From the NCBI RefSeq assembly GCF_000224145.3, contig NW_004190416.2:62001-126000 (forward strand): 64,000 nucleotides of DNA, in the 5' to 3' direction. Origin of the DNA: Ciona intestinalis (Eukaryota > Chordata > Ascidiacea > Phlebobranchia > Cionidae). Position numbers and translations under genes: made by a program. The notes under the pieces are model-generated. The model was not told where the DNA came from, made no database searches, and was given only the letters and a program-made list of their open reading frames with translations. Below, one piece after another: positions 10,701 through 22,218 of the stretch (positions within the stretch are counted from its first letter, which is position 1; each line of letters begins with the position of its first letter).

Positions 10701-12859
10701 AATATACGCACTTTTTAGCACTATTTGAATGGTAGCGATTAGATAGAAGCGAATTTATATATTGAAGCATATCGACAGATGTATGAGAAGAAAAACGCCT
10801 AGTTAGATGTTACGAGCGCCTTCTTTCAGCAAAATCAATTGTAAACGTGCCTTTAACTACTGTCGTTTTGACCGTTTTCGTTTTTTATTTATTATTGAAT
10901 TATGCTACGTAATCGCAGATACCAGCTACAATGTTATTAATACAATACGATGGGTCAAGCAATTGGACCGTTTTGTATGAAAAATTCCAATATTTAGGCG
11001 GGTACATCAACAGAGGTATAGGCTAAACTACTTCACTTAGATCTTACTTAATTAACACAAAAGTGTTAATTCGATGGTATCTCATATTTTTCACAACCTA
11101 TTTAAATGGATTGCGTTCTACACACAAAACTGTGGGACGCTGAAAACGTACCGTTTATATATCGATCCGGTTTATAAGATAAACAGCTATATGTTACACG
11201 TATACGCCTATAATGACTAATAGGTTTATAATACAGCATTGGAAGTACTGTTGTTAAACCGATGACTCAGAATATAAAAACCACTATGTTTATTTTAAAT
11301 TGCATGTAATTGGCTTCTGCTGCTGGTTCGGCACACACGTATTATCGGCGTGTTTCTATATATTACTGGTTGCAATTTGCGAGAGCAAGTTACCTCACGC
11401 AAGCACATACAACGTACAATTATAAATAATAAATGAGCCCGCGGCGTTTTCGCAGGCCGGTGGTCCCACGCTCATGCTTACCTGCTGCTATAAGCACTAG
11501 GTCAGTACAGTACAGCAGTGCAAATTTACGTACATTTCGATTTTAGTCCTACATTCGTCGTATGCGGCGTTTACCAGATAAACAGTGACGTGCGGCAGCA
11601 GTTAATTTGATCGATCGGGCAATACCGAGCCATTTATCAGTAGAAATCGAATAGCAGAGTCAGTATATATATGTAAGAACCGCACGTACACCTATATGTC
11701 TCATTACATACTGAAAGCGAATACGGGCGGTGTTGGCTTTACCTTTGGCACAGGTCGCTAAGCTTAATGTATAAATTCAACATAGAATACCTTGTTAGAG
11801 GTTGTTGTTTGTAGATCGTAGAGTGTTATAATGAACCGTTACTCAGCGCAGCGCAAACACCTACGCGAAACTGGTAGCAAAACTTCCAGTTTGCCCGCAT
11901 TTTACATGATAAGCATATAGATTAAAGAACAATGGAGGCAGGTGAGGCATTTTCCGTTCCTGGGAGAAGAGACTGCGATTATTGTGTGCGAGCAGCACCA
12001 GTGTGTGTACGGTACGACCCGAAGTGACAAACTACTGTTTCCGGTTCAAGTGATTGTTCCTTAACTTCTTGCGCCAGCAGTCTGTATAGTATTGTGGGAC
12101 GTTGTTTTGTTTATTGTTTTCTACTCACAGGTAGCCTCTGCCTATAGCTAAACAAAGTGTGTGTGTAGTTCTGTATTAAGGACACTCGTTTTAAACACGA
12201 TCGCAGCAAAGTCATCGCATTCGTGGTACTTTCCATAAGAGCCAAGGCTTCTGGATTGCATCACAAATATAAAGCAGTTTAGCCAATTGGGAAGCTTTAT
12301 AACTATTAATCAACTATCTTAGTTCAGTTTTAAACTCATCAAAAAGTAAGGCGTTGACTTTATAAAACTTATTCACTTCGTTACAGCTTAGAAACGTCGG
12401 CATTACTGATAAAAACTTAACAGAGGAAATTCATAAATTTAACAAAACTTTTGCAATCGTTTCAAGCACAACAGATTCAGGTAGTAATTTTACGATCTAT
12501 TACTATTTGGTCTTTTTCGTATGTTGTACTTTGGGGTAAGATGGCATACCATTATCAGCTATGTCCCATATTTCCCAATTGCAGACCGTTTAGAGGTTCT
12601 TAACCCGTTTGCTTTGCCGCACCCATTTCTAATTATCAACCAATTATTGTACCTCCTTTTAGAATTGCTTATATGGAGTAAACCTAACCAACCTTAATGA
12701 TTCAGCATCCCCGTTACCTCCTAGGAACATTTCTCGCTCCTCTGGGTAAAAACTCTGGTTTACAGCCTTTTAGAAATTGAAAAAAAACAGTTTTTTTTAA
12801 CAACTTAAAAAGGTATATATTTGTTTAAATATCAGACCACACCCGGTATCACCAGAAAC

Positions 12860-13063
12860 ATGGCTACACGATCCGTACGAGAGCTAGAGAAGCAAATCGA
12901 AGAACTGAGGTACGAAGCAAACACTGAGAGAGTAAAGGTATCGCAATCCTGCAAGGAGCTGATGGATTACTGCGAGTCACACGCTTCTCAAGACTATTTT
13001 CTCTATAAAACGGACAAAACCAACCCGTTCAAAGAAAGCAGATCACCCTGTGTTGTTCTCTAG
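12860..13063 (+). CDS. G protein gamma subunit
   Basis: A 67-residue single-exon protein, typical for G gamma. Visible parts are the N-terminal helix (LEKQIEELRYEAN, TERVKVSQSCKELMDYCESH), the loop motif TNPFKES and the CAAX box CVVL. Leu in the last position predicts geranylgeranylation. It forms an obligate dimer with G beta at the plasma membrane. The start at 12860 (MATRSVREL) matches the family length; the 13 in-frame residues upstream do not resemble it. A second gamma-like gene follows on the same strand about 1.1 kb downstream. Confidence 0.93.
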   Translation: MATRSVRELEKQIEELRYEANTERVKVSQSCKELMDYCESHASQDYFLYKTDKTNPFKESRSPCVVL

Positions 13064-14165
13064 CGCCAGTTTGCGGTCATGAAAATCTGTGTGTTTGTGC
13101 TTGCCGCGTTTTATGTTATGTAACCCGGCCTCCTTGCAATTGGCTGCAGGTTGGGATTCAGCATGCTTCCGATTGAAATAAAATTGTTTTAAATCGAATA
13201 CAGTTTGATAGTAACCATCTAGTGCTACGAAATGGTAACAGACAAAAATCAAGTCCATTAACAAATTGTGTAATATAAGAGAGATATATTTCGCCTAAAT
13301 GGCATAGTCAGTCGCTCAGGGTCAGATTGGCAAAATTTCGTACTGTTACAGTTTGATAGAAAATGATTTAATTTTAAAAGAATACGTACTGTATTCGGTA
13401 GTTAAAAACCCTAAAGATCGTCATAAGTTCAATCGGTATTAATTGTTTTGCTGAGTGAAAACATGAAAACACTTCAAAACGTACAGTTTGGAAAAAAACG
13501 ATACGATTTACTTCTTATAATTTTTTTGTTTACTATCAAATGGGACGAGAAAAGAGAATGCAAAGGTGTCCCACCTTTCCCCATCCCCACCACTAAATTT
13601 CTGTAAAATGCATGAAATATACACAACAATAAACTAACCACTTGCTTCTTCAATGTGTAATACCCAGTATTAATTAATGACGTTGTCGGTACGAGATCTA
13701 CATCGACATGATATGGATTGATCGAAGCCGGGTTTAAATATTTTTTCTCCATACGGGACAGACAATTATTGTGGCCAATAAGCAGATTCGATCCCAAAAG
13801 TGCACGGATTATTAAATAGCCTTTTTCTGCCTGCGTTCTCTCGTTTCAGCTCTCTCATTTCGTGAGACGGTGGTTGATCAAACAAGGGTATTCGTAAAGG
13901 GCCCTTGCCGCTGAAGGACATAGCTTAGGCCGTGGTTGTACTATATAGAGGCTATACTATATAGCCTAAGGGTGTTCTCTACATTTTCTTTTGTACTTTC
14001 GCAGTTCTGCTAGAGAGAATATGTCCGACGATAGATAGGGAATTATAAGCAGCGACCTGATTTGCTAATGAGTTTTGGCCAAATTTAACAAACATCTCAC
14101 GAGGATCGGTCCAATTTACGCATTTTGTGAGTTCTGAAATTTCTTGTTTTTTTCTGTGTTTTACA
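13064..14165. other. Intergenic region between the two G gamma genes
   Basis: Holds a half copy of MITE family E at about 13540-13598 (AGGTGTCCCACCTTTCCCCA). Near 13905-13975 is a partly self-complementary stretch with two CTATATAG blocks and matching CTTAGGC/GCCTAAG ends. No coding sequence is recognised. Confidence 0.5.
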
Positions 14166-14387
14166 ATGGATGGCCGACAGGATCAACATCGGCAAGCAAA
14201 TCCAAAACAAGCATCTGATGGAAGGGTACAAGGTCGACCGAATGGCGAACACGACGTGCTTAGAACAAGCGATATCTGCCGTGAATTAATTGATTTCTGC
14301 CAGTCCCATGCACACGAGGATTATCTATATCATAGATCAGGTTCTAATCCCTACAAGGAAAAAAAGAAGTACTGTTGCATTTTTTAG
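14166..14387 (+). CDS. Divergent G protein gamma-like protein with CAAX box
   Basis: 73 residues. The C-terminal half is gamma-like: SDICRELIDFCQSHAHEDY, then SNPYKEKKKY and the CAAX box CCIF. It resembles the neighbour's KELMDYCESHASQDY and NPFKES. Phe at the CAAX end fits farnesylation or dual prenylation. The N-terminal 35 residues (MDGRQDQHRQANPKQASDG and on) lack the usual coiled-coil helix that binds G beta. The overlapping +1 frame from 14170 shows some likeness to that helix, so a frame disruption, a missed exon or real divergence are all possible. A longer start at 14127 is possible. Confidence 0.7.
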   Translation: MDGRQDQHRQANPKQASDGRVQGRPNGEHDVLRTSDICRELIDFCQSHAHEDYLYHRSGSNPYKEKKKYCCIF

Positions 14388-14862
14388 CCCGATATGCAAA
14401 TTAAACTGATTAATATTTTAAGAAGCCGTTGAATCGCGGCCTCGCCTTTTGTTGTTTCCCTTACTATACCTTCGTAAATAACGTATATGCGGTATACATA
14501 TGACTGAATTTATACAAGTTATACGTTCGTACGCATATACTTCACTGGGTTGATTTTACTTTCTAACTGAGTCTTTTATCCTATCACTTCAATTTTAATG
14601 TTTCAAAACCAAAGGCGTTTTCTTATTACATATCTTTCCGCTTATATGAAGCTCGGTCTACTATAGAGCTTGTAATTTCAAACGTTAATTATAAGCCCGT
14701 ATCTCCTGTGGGCCGTGTATGAGGCTAATTCGACAAACTGGTGGACAATGCCCTTTAGCAACACCACACAGTACTATATGTTCTTCTACAATGCACCTAA
14801 ATCTGTTTTAAGCTATATATGCTTTCTGGGTTTATATTGAAAAAAGGTACTTATGAGTAGCC

Positions 14863-15043
14863 TACTGTGGGGTAAGATGGGACACCTTAGCACATAATAT
14901 CAAAATATCCTGATCGTATTTTAAGAATTCGGTCTATGGGAGTCGTAAGGATACGATTTTATAAATCTAGGCATGTTTTCTGTTTACTACCAAGTAAGAA
15001 AAGAAAATAGAATGGAACAGGTGTCCCATTTTCCCAGCCCTAC
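14863..15043. mobile_element. Palindromic MITE, family E
   Basis: The left end reads TGTGGGGTAAGATGGGACAC and the right end GTGTCCCATTTTCCCAGCCC. The inner part GTCTATGGGAGTCGTAAGGA is the reverse complement of the shared core, so this copy is in the opposite internal orientation to 25072. Confidence 0.75.
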
Positions 15044-15579
15044 TCCATAAACCACCAAATTTCGTTCCAAATAAATGTTAATGTTGTTCGCCTCATTCTC
15101 TTTAAGGTTTTCAGGTTTGCTTATTATTTATCTATTGTTTTGTTGTGAACATCGTTTGATTTTTGTTTACCGCCAAATATACACGTATGGGTTATAAAAC
15201 GAACCAGTATATTTGTCATTTTGAATCTTTGCCAGAATTTGACTCATATCGACCGAAATTATTCAAACTGTCGTGACCGATGAGAAACAGATGTTACATC
15301 GATTAAAGCATTTATTATCAAGACGCTACAAAGCAGGGTTGCAATAATAAGCAGTAATACAATTCGAAATCGAAAACACATCCATCGGTTCTTGTTGAGC
15401 CAATTTCTGTCGCATCTAAGACAATTGCTTAAAGGTCAAGTGTTTTGGATACTGACAAACTCAGTTAGAATGGATTCCTTTCTTTAATATAGGAATATTC
15501 GACGCCTATCCACCTTGAAATTCAAATGAGAATGGTAAATAGCGCAGTTTTCGGGGTAGAACAAGGGAAATAAAAAAAC

Positions 15580-15785
15580 GCTCAATTTTGCACTTGTGCA
15601 GCATTGTAAAGGCAGCAGCAGCCAACAATGTGTGCAGAAATATCGACGCCACAGGTTCTATAGCATTTAAATATAAATGTTAAATACCGTAGTTTATTTT
15701 AAAACAAAGAGAATAAACAAAATGATTAATTTTGCACCTGTGCAGAATTATAAAGGCAGTAGCGGCCAGCAAGGTGTGCTTACAT
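15580..15785. repeat. Duplicated block, about 60 bases, spaced by about 145 bases
   Basis: TTTTGCACTTGTGCAGCATT with GGCAGCAGCAGCCAACAA in the first copy, and TTTTGCACCTGTGCAGAATT with GGCAGTAGCGGCCAGCAA in the second. Origin unknown. Confidence 0.7.
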
Positions 15786-16035
15786 AACGAAGACTTGTTT
15801 CCCGATCGATTTCTACATTCGATTTCCCACCAGGCGCCTCGATCAATACGAACCGGGAATAATAATCACTGTGTCTACTGCCGACCCAGACTTCCCAAGA
15901 CGTAATTCAGGACATGAAAGTAATTACGAACACCAGCCAACTGACTGAACAACTCACGACTTAAACCCGGCAATCAATCTATGACAAAGTTAAATCATTA
16001 CTCGCTGTTGAATCAGCAGTGTCATTCTGCAGTTT

Positions 16036-16336
16036 GCTACTTTGTGCCAATGAATGAACGAAGGAATGAATGTAACTTATTTTATCCTCGCGTGGCCGAA
16101 GAACGACAGTCGTTATCACACGGGTTTAACACCTCGTGCCAGCTTACGAGTTACCATGTATGTTACTTTGTNNNNNNNNNNNNNNNNNNNNNNNNNNNNN
16201 NNNNNNNNNNNNNNNNNNNNNGCCAATGAATGATCGAAGGAATGATGTAACTTATTTTTCCTCGCGTGGCCGAAGAACGACAGTCGTTATAACACAGGTG
16301 TACACCTCGTGTCAGCTTACGAATTACCACGTATGT
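16036..16336 (+). repeat. Tandem family A repeat units flanking an assembly gap
   Basis: A unit of about 130 bases (GCCAATGAATGAACGAAGGA ... CAGCTTACGAGTTACCATGT) ends in ACTTTGT, meets 50 Ns (16172-16221), then restarts with GCCAATGAATGATCGAAGGA. Both sides therefore belong to one tandem array. The gap probably hides further units, so its real length is unknown. Confidence 0.85.
16172..16221. other. Assembly gap (50 N)
   Basis: Run of exactly 50 Ns between two units of a tandem repeat; the round number suggests a placeholder. Confidence 0.99.
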
Positions 16337-16745
16337 TAAATTCTGGGCGATTATTTTTTTTTGTATTTTTCAATTTTTTAATGCAAGACCAAAGGTTTAG
16401 CCATACCCAATTCATCACCAACTTAAAAACAGCCACATTTCTATGAACTACGAAACAAACACTTTTTTTATACGGACCAATGAAAGACCACATGTTTAAC
16501 AATACGTATCATAAACTCATAAATAACAACACCTATAAAAGATAAATAACCACGAGGTTTATGCAACAGAATATCCCTGTTTACGAGTGTCGTTTTCCGG
16601 CCACGCGATGATAAGTTACATTCGTTTACCTAACTCTTGACCAAGAAACCACTACTTTTTTATACGCAATAAATTTATTCTCTAATAAGTAAAGTATAAA
16701 GAAAGGCACTAGACCACATCACAGCCAAGGCAAGAGAAGTGTTTC

Positions 16746-19700
16746 ATCTTAGCATCCGTTTTAATCTTTCGTTCTCCTGTTTCACTCTCTCCAGCTCTTC
16801 CAATAATTGCTCATTGATCCCGCATCTGTTCTGGAGAAGTAACTCCCGGAAGAGATCCTCCTGGAAGATGGAAAGTTTCACCATCTGGGTAGAAAGCTCG
16901 TTGACTTGAGAGCGAACATCATCTCTGTATAAAAGACATTATTTTAGGATTAAATTATAAACTAAAACAAAATTGATGTATATAACTTTACACTATGGTT
17001 ATCACGCTTGCCTAACCTAGAGGTTAAAATAAAAAAACCACCAACAAAATTACATTAATGGTAACTTGTAAGCAGGTACGAGGTGTGTGAAACAGAACAC
17101 CTGTGTTACAACGACAGTCGCCGCCCCAGCGTGTGACAATAAATAATTTACATTTATTCATGTACGCCCTTTACCTCATTTCATCTACTAGATCTTTAAC
17201 AATATTCCGAATAAATTCTGCTTGGTATTGAAAGGAAGCTGCATCTGGTTTCGAACTAGCTACAGCTTGGTTAGAGGTCTCAGCTTTCTCTTTATGATCC
17301 TCGACTGTTAATATAATTTAACGAGAACAAAAAAGTGAGAGTGTTTTTTTCCATTGTATGTTATAAAACAGCACAATATTAACCCATATAAAACCTACCA
17401 GTGGATTTGGTTTCTTCTATCCTAACTTGAGATGAATCAGGTGCAGGATCTTGCTTTTTACTTTCATTAATTGAATGATGCAGTGTAGTCTGTAATGAAA
17501 CAGATCCACCATCTGTTACATCTAACTTTTCCATCTTTATTCTCTGGTGGTTGGAAAGCTCTGCTGGCTTGGTTTGGTTTTCTGCTTTATTACTGTGCCC
17601 ATTAAGACCGGGGTTGCTGGATTGTCGTAATGGATGGGGCGACGTACGTGTGTTGCTTTGTTTACCGGCAATGCCATGATATTGAAACCCCTTTACTGCC
17701 TTCGTGTGGTTCGCAACAGGTGAAACTATATCTGGTAAAAAGTACAAATTGTTACACTGTCCTTGAATGGTGGAATTCAGACAGTAAATATAACACTGGT
17801 TTCTTGTTTCATACACCTTGTGCATGCTTAAAACTTTGTAAGTAGTTTTTGTAATGTATGACATAAATATAATTTGCTAAACTAAATGAATGTAATTATT
17901 CATTCTCGTGTGGCCGGAAAACAACAGTCATTATACCAGAACGTTCTGTTTCAAGGCCTATAAAACCAAGCCTAGAAGATGTTACAAGTGGTCTTTTTGA
18001 AACAAAACATGAATTTTTTGAAAATAAAATTAAGCCTAAAAATACCAACCGTCGTTAAAGGACCCAGTTGTTGTTGAAAAGGAGAACGACCCTTGTTGCC
18101 CTGCGGATGTTTCGTGATCGTTCCTACCAAAAGCATCGTCTCTTACAGGAGATATCAAGTCCCCATAGTCATCAGCATGATGTCTTAATGTGTGTGCTGC
18201 TGGGGTTGATATGTTGGGGAAAGGAGTGGATACTGCTATGGGGGGTGAACCTGGTGAAGAAGTGTTGAAACTGGTTATATTGTGTAGTTTTTTAACTAGA
18301 TTACACAAAACGAAGTTTTTAAACTAGTTAACATGAAAATAAAGTATTTTAAATTGGTTTACCCAAAATGAAGTGTTTAAACTGTCTGTAAACCGTCACT
18401 TTATCTTTCGAGTTCAAATATCTAATAATTGGATGTAGAGAGTAATTAAACCTGTATTGGTTAAAAAAGTAGAAGTATTCGGCAACTGTGGACGAGTACT
18501 CGTTGTTGTTGGTTTGCCAGATGAGGGCGGTAAAGAGCGCTGGCTTGGACGATCATGTAAACCTAAAAACACAGAATTAATATTATGATTTTTTTCTGCT
18601 GCCAGGTATTATTTAAATATTCGTTTACTGGCTCATCTGGTATAAAATATAATGTACTTCCGATGTTTTGTTTGGCAGCAAACCCTCCATAATAGTAATT
18701 GTAGCACAAACAGAGAAGAGACGACATGTCAGTAATACACAATGTTTTATACCAGATGAGCCGCTAAAAGAATATTTACACAGAATTAATTTAAAAATTA
18801 TTTTTTACATTGCAACACACGCACCTATGATAGGAGTAGGTGCAGGGGTGCAAATTTTACTTTCGCTGTCAGAGGAAACCGTTTTCGATGATTTTTCGGT
18901 CACAACTCTTCGTTTGCTTGAAGATCGCTCTTTTTTAACCTGCGTTTCACATTGTTAACACCAGCTTAAGAAGCAGGAAAAGTTTAATGTCATGATTTGT
19001 TGTTTAGCACCCAAAAAAAACTTTATTTCCGTTTTGAAACACACATTTCAAACAAACAAATATAAAAAAATGTTTATTTTTTTTAAAATTTTTAAATCTA
19101 CCTTTACTGAGTTTTGAACCGCGACCCTCTGGACCGAGGTGGAGTGGCCAAGCGCCTCCTTGACTGGCTTGCTCATTGATCGGAGGTCTAGTTGGTAGAT
19201 TTGACCAAGCGATGACCCAGCAATGAGTGTTACACCATCTAACATAAACGCTACTGAAGTGAGAGGTTGGTCCAAACTTGCTTTGTTTAAATACCTGAAT
19301 TAATAAAGGGATAAATAAATGAATTTAACTAACTTAATCCTAGCGTGGCCGAACAATGACAGTTGTTATTACGCGAGTGTTCTGTTTCATACACTTCGTG
19401 CCAGCTTACGAGTTACAACATAATGTAACTTTGTGGGTAATTAATAATTATTTCAAAACAGTGAAACTTACTTTTTGCTTTTGGTGTCGTATATAATAAG
19501 TTTCTTGTCAAGTCCAACAGAAGAGACGAGCAAATCATTAAAATGTGAAAACGATAATGACATGGCTGGTGCGTTATGTATTTCAACAAACTCATGATAT
19601 AATGCAGATTGTAAAGTATCCCATAAATGGATGCTGCCATCATCCATTGTCATGCCTGGTAAAGTTGTATAGATTTATAAAACTGGACTATTAATCATAA

Positions 19701-21987
19701 AAAATTATTAAAATATCTTTCATGTTATTAGATAAATATCTTTCACTCAAGAACAGAGCTTCCCAAACTTTAAAATAAACATTTTTTAAAATTTCCATTC
19801 ATAACAATATAATGTTGTATAAAAAAGCAAAAAAAAAATTAAACCATTTTTTAAATTTTAAAACAAAAGCAAAAAATTTAAAACACTTTTTTAAAACTTT
19901 TTTTATAACATTTGTATAAAAAATTAATTTGTATTAAAAAAATATAATAAACCACTGACCAACAAGTGAATGCTTCCAAGGTGAAAATGCCATCGACCGA
20001 ACTGCTTGTCCCTCACTTTTTAACTTCGGTTTACTGGTTGCGTTTGAGCCAAGATTCCTGATCACAATATCACCCTTGTTGCTACCTGATGCAACGTGGG
20101 ATTCGTACTCATTCACGGCGATGCAAGTTACAGGGCTTGAGTGAGTGTCCTGGGAAATATGTTCCAATTAATTAATGTGTTGTTATACTTAGTTGACAGT
20201 GACAGTAAAAAAAACTCCAAAATGTTTTACACCTTTTTCTATGTGAAACATATTTTTACTATGTGGGGCTTGAGTAGGTATTCTACGAAATAAGTTTCAA
20301 TTACTGCGTTTGTTTATTAGTTGGGTTTACTGATAGTTAACAGTGACAGTGAAAATTCTGTAAAAACTTTTTTTTTACTTATTTTTATGTGAAATGTGAT
20401 AAACTTGACTTTGTGAATGTTTTACCTAACTGGCTGGAAAAAGTTTAAGAACAACTGTTATTTACGCCTATACCTTGTAAGATTTCTTGAGTTGTCCTGT
20501 TTCACGTTCCCACACATTAACATCGCCCCCCATACCTCCTGAATACATTCTTCTCCCACTGTGAGATACTCGTACACAGGTCTGATTCTCATCTATTGCG
20601 TGTTCGGCCACAATCTGTCAATATATTTCACAGTTAACCATAAATGAAACCCCTCCCATTCATTTTTTTACTATTTCGGTATACATACCGATATTTAGTA
20701 ATGTAATACCAATTATACCTTTTAAGTGGGCTATCGTATATAATATTAGTAGGGTAGGGTAAGACGGGACATGCTTTTATTCTCATTTTTCGCTGCATTT
20801 GGTAGTAAACAAAGAATACTTACTGAATTAAATAACCGTATCCTCATGACCCTAAAAGAGCGTTGGTAATTGTTAAAAACACGATCAGGAAATGTAAGAT
20901 TTAGGTGCTAAAGTAAACGGTATCCCATCTTACCCTTTCTCAGTATTATGTATATATTTATTCCTTGTATTAAGTTAGGCAAATAACACACTTTAATTTA
21001 TAGAACCCACCTTTGGTTTGGTTTGTTGGTTCAGCTGACAATCTGTTACCAGGAGCTTGTCACCAGAAGCAGAAGCACTGCACATCATCTGCACAAAGAT
21101 ATGAAGTAAGAATAAGATATTAATAATAATAAAGAAGACAAAACATCTTCACAGCACAAGCACATTGTCACTTAACAAAAAAAATCAGAAAACATATTTA
21201 GAATCCGTGGTGGAGCCAGGGTCAGGTTGGGGGACATTTTTTTTCTTATTTTGCATTTTTCGGTAAATTTGAACTCTCATCCCTTTTTTAGCTAAAACCC
21301 CCACTCTTTTTCTTGCTTTTTTTTTCAAATTATCAAAATAATTGAATGACATGATATTTTCCCTGAAAGATTACAAAAGCAACAAAGCCTACTAATAATG
21401 ATAATAAAAACAACAATTCAACATACCGTGTTGTCCCTACTCCATGCTATATCCTTCACATTTCCTTTATGATAGTTGAACTGCTTGACCACCTGAAAGG
21501 CCTGAGCATCCCATATTTTAATATCATCGCCTGCTGTTGCGAAATATGGGCCTGAAAAAAGAACATGATTTTTAAAATAAATTTTAAACAAAAAAAAATG
21601 TGATTTTTTAAACTAAACTTTTTAAACTAAAAATAATAGGGGGATTTTAAACCAACTTTCCATTTCAGCCCCAAGGATTTTTATAAACACACTTTATAGC
21701 ATGAATTATGATGTTCTGATGAGTGATGGTCAACACATGTATTCATAGCAATGGTTCAATAAATGCATTCTGTGCAGGGGTCAGTTACTCAGTAGTACCC
21801 CATTATCATAAGTAAGCGTACACACTAACACATACCATGAAATAAATGTCTATGGTTGGAAAATTCGTAAACATTACAGTCGAACCTAAAATTTTGTGTG
21901 TAGACTGTAGAGTAAAGCCAGTACAGTCAAAGCTAGAAAATATGCACAAGATTTTAACTTGTTTTGCTACTCACCAGAGGTAGACAT
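16746..21987 (-). CDS. NEDD1: NEDD1, WD40 protein that targets the gamma-tubulin ring complex
   Basis: Recruits gamma-tubulin complexes to centrosomes and to spindle microtubules via augmin. Exons: 21987-21975, 21551-21427, 21088-21011, 20614-20474, 20149-19960, 19655-19472, 19294-19102, 18939-18825, 18562-18452, 18250-18050, 17731-17399, 17304-17175, 16924-16746. About 660 codons, near the human length. WD40 repeats fill residues 1-310 (DDIKIWDAQAF, SGGMGGDVNVWE, GLDKKLIIYDTKSK, DQPLTSVAFMLDGVTL). A Ser/Thr-rich linker holds YGDLISPVRDDAFG, matching the conserved mitotic motif of NEDD1. The C-terminal coiled coil (about 90 residues, from QAEFIRNIVKDL) is the gamma-tubulin-binding region. The last boundary may be off by a base or two. 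Confidence 0.93.
17058..17165 (-). mobile_element. SINE-like repeat, family A
   Basis: Reverse complement of the family A core (TTGTAAGCAGGTACGAGGTG, CAACGACAGTCGCC), inside the NEDD1 intron between the last two exons. Confidence 0.5.
18610..18795. mobile_element. Inverted-repeat MITE, family C
   Basis: The ends are inverted: GGCTCATCTGGTATAAAATA near 18629 and ATGTTTTATACCAGATGAGC plus CGCTAAAAG near 18740. The similarity runs on for about 40 bases. It lies in a NEDD1 intron. Diverged relatives occur near 6160, 28050-28150, 34705-34770 and 52474-52580. No coding capacity. Confidence 0.75.
19325..19443 (+). mobile_element. SINE-like repeat, family A
   Basis: Contains TAGCGTGGCCGAACAATGAC and CAGCTTACGAGTTACAAC followed by GTAACTTTGTGGG, in the NEDD1 intron between exons 6 and 7. 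A fragment of the same family lies at about 17885-17965. Confidence 0.55.
20748..20943. mobile_element. Palindromic MITE, family E
   Basis: Starts TAGTAGGGTAGGGTAAGACG and ends GGTATCCCATCTTACCCTTT, with core ATCCTCATGACCCTAAAAGA. It lies in the NEDD1 intron between exons 3 and 4. Confidence 0.75.
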
Positions 21988-22218
21988 TTCAAAAAAGAAA
22001 TTATTAAACTCAGTTAGCAGTTTTGACGAGCAGCAATCTTAGACTTCTATACCATATGCTAACTGCAACAAATTATTGCTGCAGATTAAAAGTAACATCA
22101 GTTTTAAAAGACTAATTCCCCCCAAAAAATAAACCATATTGACACTATTAAAATATTAGGGTTGATAAAAGTGTTTGAGTTTAATAAATTTAATGACACA
22201 AATGCATTACAATATTTA

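Larger units (their letters stand above)
10114..12859. other. Intergenic region BRK1 to first G gamma gene
   Basis: Contains family D (10240-10312) and family A (about 10528-10700) repeats. The rest is unique-looking sequence with no recognisable coding exon. Untranslated exons or promoters of the G gamma genes could lie here but cannot be fixed from sequence. Confidence 0.5.
14388..16745. other. Repeat-rich intergenic region downstream of the G gamma pair
   Basis: Contains MITE family E (14863-15043), a duplicated block (15580-15640 and 15725-15785), a family A array interrupted by an assembly gap (16036-16336) and the probable NEDD1 3' end. Near 16674-16679 the minus strand carries AATAAA, about 70 bases past the NEDD1 stop. 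Confidence 0.6.

Noticed and set aside
12530-12580. Possible MITE family E fragment (GGGGTAAGATGG and TGTCCCATATTTCCC)
   Set aside because: Only end-like fragments without the conserved core; too short to call.
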